Source: Kappaphycus alvarezii
Taxonomy: Eukaryota > Rhodophyta > Florideophyceae > Gigartinales > Solieriaceae
DNA length: 64,000 bases
Direction of reading: 5' to 3'
Assembly: GCA_002205965.3 (NCBI GenBank)
Contig: NADL03000170.1
Coordinates: forward strand, 1 to 64,000
The notes below the pieces were generated by a model. It had not been told where the DNA came from. It searched no databases and was given only the letters and a program-made list of their open reading frames with translations. Below, one piece after another: positions 58,250 through 64,000 of this stretch (positions within the stretch are counted from its first letter, which is position 1; the number at the start of each line of letters is the position of its first letter). A program made the translations under genes and the position numbers.

Positions 58250-59640
58250 CACGCAATCAACACCCTCGGCTCACCCATTGGTACTGATCCCGGCTGCCTG
58301 TCCTCGTCGAGAACCGCCTCACTGCAGCACGTGCTATCTGGACTGCTCTTCCCACCCTCTGTGACCCACAGACCGCCTTCCATCTCCTGCGCTGTTGCGC
58401 CAGCGCATGGGGCCTCATTTACACTCTTCGAACTACCCCCCGCACTTAACCCTTTCTACGCCAACTACGTTTGACCGTGAACTGCGAGGGGCCTTTCAAG
58501 AGATTCATCGAGAGCTGACTGACAGCTCCTGGCTCTGTGCTACTTTGCGCTTTTCACTTGGTGGACTTGGGTTCACACTCACCTCACCCATCCGCTCCGC
58601 CACCTACCTCAGCTCTCTCCTCAACACCTACCACCTCTCCCTCGACCTATTGACGCCCATCGACCATCATCTCCTACCCAACGAGATACGACGGACCCAC
58701 CAATCTGTCCCTCACAATGTCATTCCTGCCGATCTTCGGCTCCAACCTCTCCTTGCCCCACGAGCGGTCACATCCAAGGCGTCCAGACCACCCTCACATC
58801 CGCTATCCATCATGAACGCCACAAAAGCTATCTCTCCTCTACCCGCAATACGAAAGTGCAGCTCACCGACTCGCCCGGAACCTAAGCTGTCGAACACGGT
58901 CCGCCAACTCACCCTCCCGGACTCCGCGCTTCCACCCGCATCGAACCCCAAATCTGGACATACATGATCCTGCTTCGACTTGGTCACCCCGTCTTCAACG
59001 GCCGGCCACTGCCCCGGTGTGCACTCTCCCAAGCTCGACCCCGCCTCTCCTCGACCCGCTCGGGAGACATGCTATCAACTGCCCAGCGATGGAGGGCTTC
59101 CTCCGACGCCACAACCACCTTCGAGACAAACTGTATACCCTCCTCCGACATCCTTCTGTACTGTTGCGCCCTAAGCTCGAAAATACCTTCCCCAGCGAAG
59201 CCCACTTCCCGTACTCGGAACGCCGCCGAATGGACATCTTTGTTCACGACATCGAATTCTCCCCAGGTCCCTGCGCACGTGACGTGTTCATCGCAAGCCC
59301 CTATACCGCACGGGCCATCCCCCATTCTCGCAAGACCTCTGGAGGGGCTACCCTGCGCATTGAAGTCTCGAAAACTGTGCACTACGCTGCCTCCTGCGAG
59401 ACAATTCAAGCCCAATTCTACCCTCTTGGATTCGATACTCACGGAGCCATCGGTAAACCTGCCCGTGAGACCCTTGCCAAAGTCGCCTCCTTTTTCGCAC
59501 TCCGCCGCGGGTAACCCCCATCCGAGGAATACCACCGATTGGTCATCACCCTCGCCTCCCTCGTTCTCCAGCTGACGGCCCATGCCGTATCTCGCCGTGC
59601 TTTGTCTCTCACATCACCTGATGCCTGAGTGACCCAGCTC
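58250..59640 (+). mobile_element. 5'-truncated LINE-like element (RT thumb, zinc finger, endonuclease)
   Basis: Plus-strand copy of the same general class, retaining only the 3' part. RT thumb region: PQTAFHLLRCCASAWGLIYT and FDRELRGAFQEIHRELTDSS, then SLGGLGFTLTSPIRSATYLS in a long frame from 58395. After a frameshift near 58960-59020 there is a zinc-binding segment DPLGRHAINCPAMEGFLRRH. This is followed by RPKLENTFPSEAHFPYSERR and RRMDIFVHDIEFSPGPCARD, the likely restriction-like endonuclease core. The frame ends FFALRRG at 59514, with a further frame reading LVITLASLVLQLTAHAVSRR to about 59627. An AATAAA occurs at 59657. Loss of the 5' end fits incomplete target-primed reverse transcription. 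Confidence 0.65.
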
Positions 59641-59654
59641 GGTGCAGTGAACAT

Positions 59655-60079
59655 TTAATAAAAGCGTATGTTTGTGTAGGGTAGACGCGGGTGGGCCAGG
59701 TCCTGAGTGACCACTTCGCACTTATTGGGTGCCCATGTCATGCGTCTGGCGGAGGCCCGGTGTTGAAATTTGTTGAGGAGAGTCTCGAGGAGGGAAGGGT
59801 CATGGGAGTGGAGGAGGACGTTGTCGGTGAATAGTTCGCATGTATGTGGGAGGGGGTCGTGATGTTGGACAGGGCTTCGGGAAGGCCATTGATGAAGACA
59901 TAGAATAGAGTTGGGGAGAGTGGGGAACCTTGTGTGAGACCGAGGCGGATAACTGTTGTTGTGTGGGTGCAATCGTCACTTGTTCGGGCCGTAGGGGAGA
60001 GGAGGAATGCTCTTATCATGGATCTTTCTGTGGGCGGAAACACGAGACGGTGGGGTGGGAGTAGTCCGAGTACTCGCAA
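59655..60079 (-). pseudogene. reverse-transcriptase fragment of a different non-LTR lineage
   Basis: On the minus strand: RLGLTQGSPLSPTLFYVFIN followed by GLPEAL (about 59940-59870), the RT motif with QGSPLSP rather than the QQGDP of the neighbouring elements. After a frameshift it reads ELFTDNVLLHSHDPSLLETL, where the A/Y-x-DD box has become F-T-D-N, and then MTWAPNKCEVVTQ. Upstream, RSMIRAFLLSPTARTSD fits the preceding helix. It is cut on its left near 59655, exactly where the plus-strand LINE-like element ends, so that element probably inserted into it. One catalytic Asp is lost and the fragment is dead. Confidence 0.7.
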
Positions 60080-60256
60080 AAATCGGAATCAGTAGTCTCC
60101 ATTTATACATATTTCTCCAGTCTTTACTTTGAAGGTAACTGCCGACATTTTAGCAATACTGTAGGTCTGACTTCATTCTAGAATTCTGCAATTGAATTAC
60201 AAACTGTAATTCCACCTCTGAAATTTATTTTCTGAAATCTTCTTGCGTAAGCTCTT

Positions 60257-60393
60257 TACTGTACACTTTACAGTACTGTACTGCATTGTACAGTACTGCA
60301 TTGCACCACTGTACTACTGTACACTGAGCTACAGTACAGACACTGTCCTACACTGTACAGTACAGTCAACAGTACAGTACATGGTACTGTTCT
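60257..60393. repeat. GTAC-rich repeat cluster
   Basis: Dense run of GTAC/TACAGT words (TTACTGTACAC, CAGTACTGTACTGC, TACAGTACAGTCAACAGTAC), the largest such cluster in the window. Many short self-complementary segments could fold. Confidence 0.7.
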
Positions 60394-60429
60394 GCAGCGA
60401 GGATTCTGAAATTGAGTAAATGGTTGTTA

Positions 60430-60577
60430 CTGAGTAAAGTTCCTCACCATCTTCTCCTCCTCATCTCTCTTTCTCGGTCCCTCACTCTTTTTACCCTTCT
60501 CTCTCTTCTGCTCTCCCGCTCTCTACTTCACCCTTTGTATGTCTCCCTCGCTCTTTCTCTCATTCTATCCATCATTA
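60430..60577. repeat. dispersed pyrimidine-rich repeat, copy B
   Basis: Begins CTGAGTAAAGTTCCTCACCA and parallels 46776-46928 through CTCGGTCC..CTCACTCTTTTTACCC and the following CTCT runs to CATTCTATCCATCA. It differs by scattered substitutions and small indels. Confidence 0.7.
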
Positions 60578-60945
60578 GAGAAGATAAAGGGCTAGCATTC
60601 AGCAGAATATTAAGCTTCAAGGGTCATACTTGTATAATTTAACCCCATCACTATTTGGCATCAACATTAATCTCATATTCATGTTCATATGAATATAACC
60701 AGATCATGTTTTTCTTAATAGAAATAACACCAATATGAATTTCATTGTGACATTTCGAAGATGTTCAAGTACTAATTAGGATGAAAACATGAAAAAGAAG
60801 TAAAGACACACAGGAATAGTGGTTTACTGTACCGACACTTTCGGATGTACGCAGTTTTGATACTCACTGCGACTCATAGCAATGTAATGATAAATGGACG
60901 GTGATAAGTATGTGTGATCGCGGAGAATCGAACAAGTTTTTTTAA

Positions 60946-60983
60946 TCCCAGAACTGTGTCGCAGGTGCGACACAGTTCTGGGA
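60946..60983. other. 38-base near-perfect palindrome
   Basis: TCCCAGAACTGTGTCGCA (60946-60963) is exactly complementary to 60966-60983, with only GG between. A third partial copy of the arm (ACGACACAGTTC) lies at about 61056, preceded, as in the right arm's surroundings, by a G-run. It could be a protein-binding site, an element end or a foldback. Confidence 0.7.
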
Positions 60984-61083
60984 ATGTATCGGGGGCAACA
61001 GAAATCTACAATTGAGTCGATGTTGTGACAAAAATATATAACTGTTTCGGGGGTACGACACAGTTCAATGATTGTAGAAAAGG

Positions 61084-62059
61084 GGTTAATACAGCATAAT
61101 TGAATTTATACACTTGTTTTGTTAATGCGACCTAAAAGGATGGTGTTTTCTTTTTAATCGGAAAGCGTGGACATCCTCATCAGTCTGAATCTCACTCTGA
61201 TTAACTACATCACTCTTCCTCCTTTTATCCTCATCCCGATCATCATTACAACCTCATCTCCCACCTCATATTAACACCCAAGAACCACAAACGCACATCA
61301 TCTTCTTTTGTAGTTACATTTCGTCAACGCTAAGAACTACTTTACATCAACTCGCATGCCATCGACAGACTGATCTCAGTCCCGCTCCCGCTCTTTTTCT
61401 CGCTTTGTGTTTCGCTCTGGCTCCCACCCTGTCTCCCTCTAGTCATCCACATGACTTTCACCCAGATTCTACCTTGTTCCTGTTCCAACCGCGATCTCGG
61501 TCTCGCTGACAAAAATTTAATATTACTTCCGCTTCCATCTGTTAGGCCATCAACACCCTTCATTATCATAGCATCCAATTCGTTGCCGTTTTCATGCCCT
61601 TGCCTCTCCGATAATCACGGCTAAGATTGTCTCTGCATCAATCACATAACCCGCATAGTTCGTCACCGAACTTGTTCTTTCACCTCTGTTACCTTTTCAT
61701 CTAGAGTTTTACTGTCAGAAAAACTTCTATTTCATGCGAGTGAACTATTTTCTTGCCAACTTTAATGTCTTGGCAAACCCTCTCTTCATATTTTTGAAAA
61801 CAGAGCTTTTATCCAGTTATCCATGCCTATATCTCCAATCCGAAACTGCATCACTTCCATTTGATCCCTTCCCGAACTTTTACTGACTGCTTCAGTTTAC
61901 TCAATATAAGATCCCGTATATTGTTTCTCCACCAATATTCTCACTCAAATCACAAGCCATACAATATATTAAGGCTCAAAACTAACTTTTTTGACTTTCT
62001 ACGCCACAAGGCCAGGAAAAAGAGTATTATTGTGGTTTATCGCTAAATGGGAAAATCCA
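61084..62059. other. pyrimidine-rich region upstream of the recombinase, no clear gene
   Basis: Long C/T-rich plus strand. Near 61376 one frame reads SRSRSFSRFVFRSGSHPVSL, which might be the start of the recombinase ORF or a composition effect. No supported coding call. Confidence 0.3.
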
Positions 62060-63757
62060 TCCAAGAAGCGATTAAGAGTGATGGAAGCTGAAGGTCGTCG
62101 ATTAGAAGCCAAAATTACAACAAAAGCGTTCGTATGATAGTCCAGTTAGTCTGTTTATGATCTAAAATGGAATCAGTTTCGATCTTTTTGTTTGAATGAA
62201 AGAGTGCATGGTGGAACAAGTCATGTAGTTAATCCTGATGTCCAGGAGAACCCAGCGAAACGATGTTAGGAAAATAGCTGAGTTTCTTCATTACAAAGTA
62301 GAAGAGCTAGGGTACGATCCAGGTGAGGTGGTTAACATACGATCGGCATTAGCAAGCGTTTAAGAGCGCCATTTTGGAAGGGAGGAAGATGGAGGACGTT
62401 TTTAGGGGGAGGAAAGAGGTGATTCCTGTTGATGCGTCGGAAGTCGAAGGATGTATGAAGTATTACAAGCGCCGAAAGAAAGATGTCGGTTACAAGAGAG
62501 CACTACCGTTCAGATACAAATAAATGGCCAAGATGATGCAGTATGCACGGAAAATAGGATTTGAATAGCTAGAAGCGACGTATTTCATGTCTGCCGCAGC
62601 TTTGTGTTTCACACTATGGTTGCGAATAGACTGGCTCGTATCACCTAGATGGGGCGATATTATATTAAACGCTATGAATGATCAAAGGGTGCCCATATTG
62701 AAGTAATGCTGAGGAATCGCAAGTTCTAGCGATCAAGCGAGAGACAGTTTTACACACTACATGAAATGTAAGATGAGCCCTGCACATGTGCATTCACACA
62801 TTTGCATCGTTGGATTAGAACGTATTGAAGAGTTTTGAACAGATATTTCTCATAAGACGACCCACTTTTTCCCCACGCAGACGATCTGGTTAAAGAGCTG
62901 CTCGGGGGGGGGGGGAGAAAATGAACACAAAAAATTTCATGAAGACGATAAACATGTGGGTTGACAGGTGCAACATAATTCCTCGTAGTGTTACGGGGAG
63001 GAACTTTCAAAATTCACTTTGCACTGTTTCCATCGGGGAGGAGCCCAGCACATGTTTATAAATGGTCGTAATCTGTGGCCGTTACATGTCGTAAGGTGGT
63101 GGGTGGATGGGTGTCGGGAGATGATGCTAACACTATCATGAGGTATTTGCTTGAAGAGGCGTGGAAATACGAAGAGAGTTACAGCCATTATTTGTTCACG
63201 AGAGGTAATAATTTAGATTTGAGAGCACCTATGCAGACGAGTGAGGAGCTGGGAAAGGAAATATCAGGATTAAGGGATGAGTTTGGGAAGTCGTTTAATG
63301 ATCAGGAACAGCTGATCAAGTTGTACATTTCCGTCCAGACTGCCAAGGTCACACAAGCAATGAAATAAATTGAGTCACTTAATCTGCCTAGATTTACCGT
63401 CAGTCAAATCAATAACTTGGAAAGGGCAAATGCGGGCGGTGGGAATGAGATCAGAAATGGCGCTTTAGAAGAACTGGCGCTTACCGACATTTTCCGCAAA
63501 TGCACATCACTAGCAAGAGTGCAAAACTGGAGGGAGGTAATTGTCCACTGGGAGTCGGGATGCCCTCATAAGAATCTCATCTTCACTCTTAGGAATGGTC
63601 TAATAGAGCCCGTACATCCGCATTTAAGTCTAAATATCACGATAGGAAGGTAATAGCGGAGGACTACATTCGACTGGGACAGGATGCTTTTATTGAGATG
63701 TACGATCCAGATAACGTGACAATTGTTGAACTTTGGAGACTTATAAGGGCAGGTTAG
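62060..63757 (+). pseudogene. Crypton-like tyrosine recombinase, broken
   Basis: A tyrosine-recombinase gene of the kind carried by Cryptons and related fungal/oomycete elements. N-terminal helix KKRLRRVMEAEGRRLEA-like (from 62063), then the core-binding part: YDLKWNQFRSFCLNERVHGG, VRKIAEFLHYKVEELGYDPG, IRSALASV and VIPVDASEVEGCMKYYKRRK. Box I is LWLRIDWLVSPRWGDIIL (first catalytic Arg, 62623-62625). Then come VMLRNRKF and CAFTHLHRWI. Box II reads HCFHRGGAQHMF (63022 on), where the Arg of the usual HCFRRGGAQ is a His. After a frameshift in a GGTGG run: VVGGWVSGDDANTIMRYLLE (catalytic Tyr candidate 63144-63146) and EAWKYEESYSHYL. The C-terminal part (VQNWREVIVHWESGCP, VIAEDYIRLGQDAFIEMYDP, VELWRLIRAG, TAG at 63755) resembles the GCR1_C-type DNA-binding domain known from Cryptons. 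Several in-frame stops and at least three frameshifts. Confidence 0.7.
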
Positions 63758-64000
63758 AGACATCCGAGAGAGTAACTACACAGTGAAGAAGCCATGTAGC
63801 TGTGCGAATGAATAAGTTTTCGTTTTCCTAGTCAGCAGTGCAGTTGAAGCACACAACATTTATGGCATTTCCAATGTCGTCGTATTGCCATGTGATTGTG
63901 TAGATGTATTTGTTAACATATGTGGCGTGAAATGGGCGTGAGAAGAATGAGCACCTCAAATAACAAAAGCCTACAAGGTCGGTACATAACAGACCAGAAT
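63758..64000. other. no gene recognised
   Basis: Window end after the recombinase stop. Would contain the element's right terminus, but no terminal repeat was identified. Confidence 0.3.

Overview
The window reads as nuclear DNA of a eukaryote. It has at least two short spliceosomal introns (GT...AG, one with a perfect TACTAAC branch site), no bacterial-style operons, and is filled mostly with eukaryotic transposable elements of many classes in various states of decay. A marine alga, perhaps a red alga, is my best guess from the mix of Ty1/copia, Ty3/gypsy, LINE-type, Tc1/mariner and Crypton-like elements and from the clusters of GTAC-rich palindromic repeats. That placement is inference and is not proven by any single gene.

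Layout. 0-4.9 kb: a dead Tc1/mariner transposase and small repeats. 4.9-7.4 kb: a broken secreted trypsin-like protease with cysteine-rich modules on both sides. 8.3-13.8 kb: an unidentified gene remnant and an unclassified multi-copy repeat family in inverted orientation. 16.4-18.2 kb: a copia RNase H remnant lying back to back with a gypsy RNase H-integrase remnant. 19.2-20.5 kb: the 3' part of a LINE-like element. 23.3-25.0 kb: two more copies of the unclassified repeat, in tandem. 28.6-36.0 kb: a full-length Ty1/copia retrotransposon on the minus strand with both LTRs, a 5-bp target-site duplication and an extra antisense coding region between pol and the 3' LTR. 37.4-38.6 kb: a metallo-beta-lactamase-fold hydrolase gene with two introns, the best candidate for an ordinary host gene. 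38.6-46.6 kb: AT-rich DNA without a recognisable gene. 47.4-51.9 kb: a composite of a zinc-finger ORF, a truncated copia gag-protease-integrase and a DUF7869-type protein. 53.5-59.7 kb: two GC-rich LINE-like elements that appear to carry a C-terminal restriction-like endonuclease. 59.7-60.1 kb: a fragment of a different reverse transcriptase. 62.1-63.8 kb: a Crypton-like tyrosine recombinase.

Nearly every gene here is split by frameshifts or stops. In the full-length copia element the two LTRs differ by one substitution but by several indels, which hints that part of the frame breakage could be assembly indels. In contrast, the second copia element and much of the tyrosine recombinase are broken by in-frame stops, which looks like true decay. 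Product names rest on motifs read by eye, with no database search.
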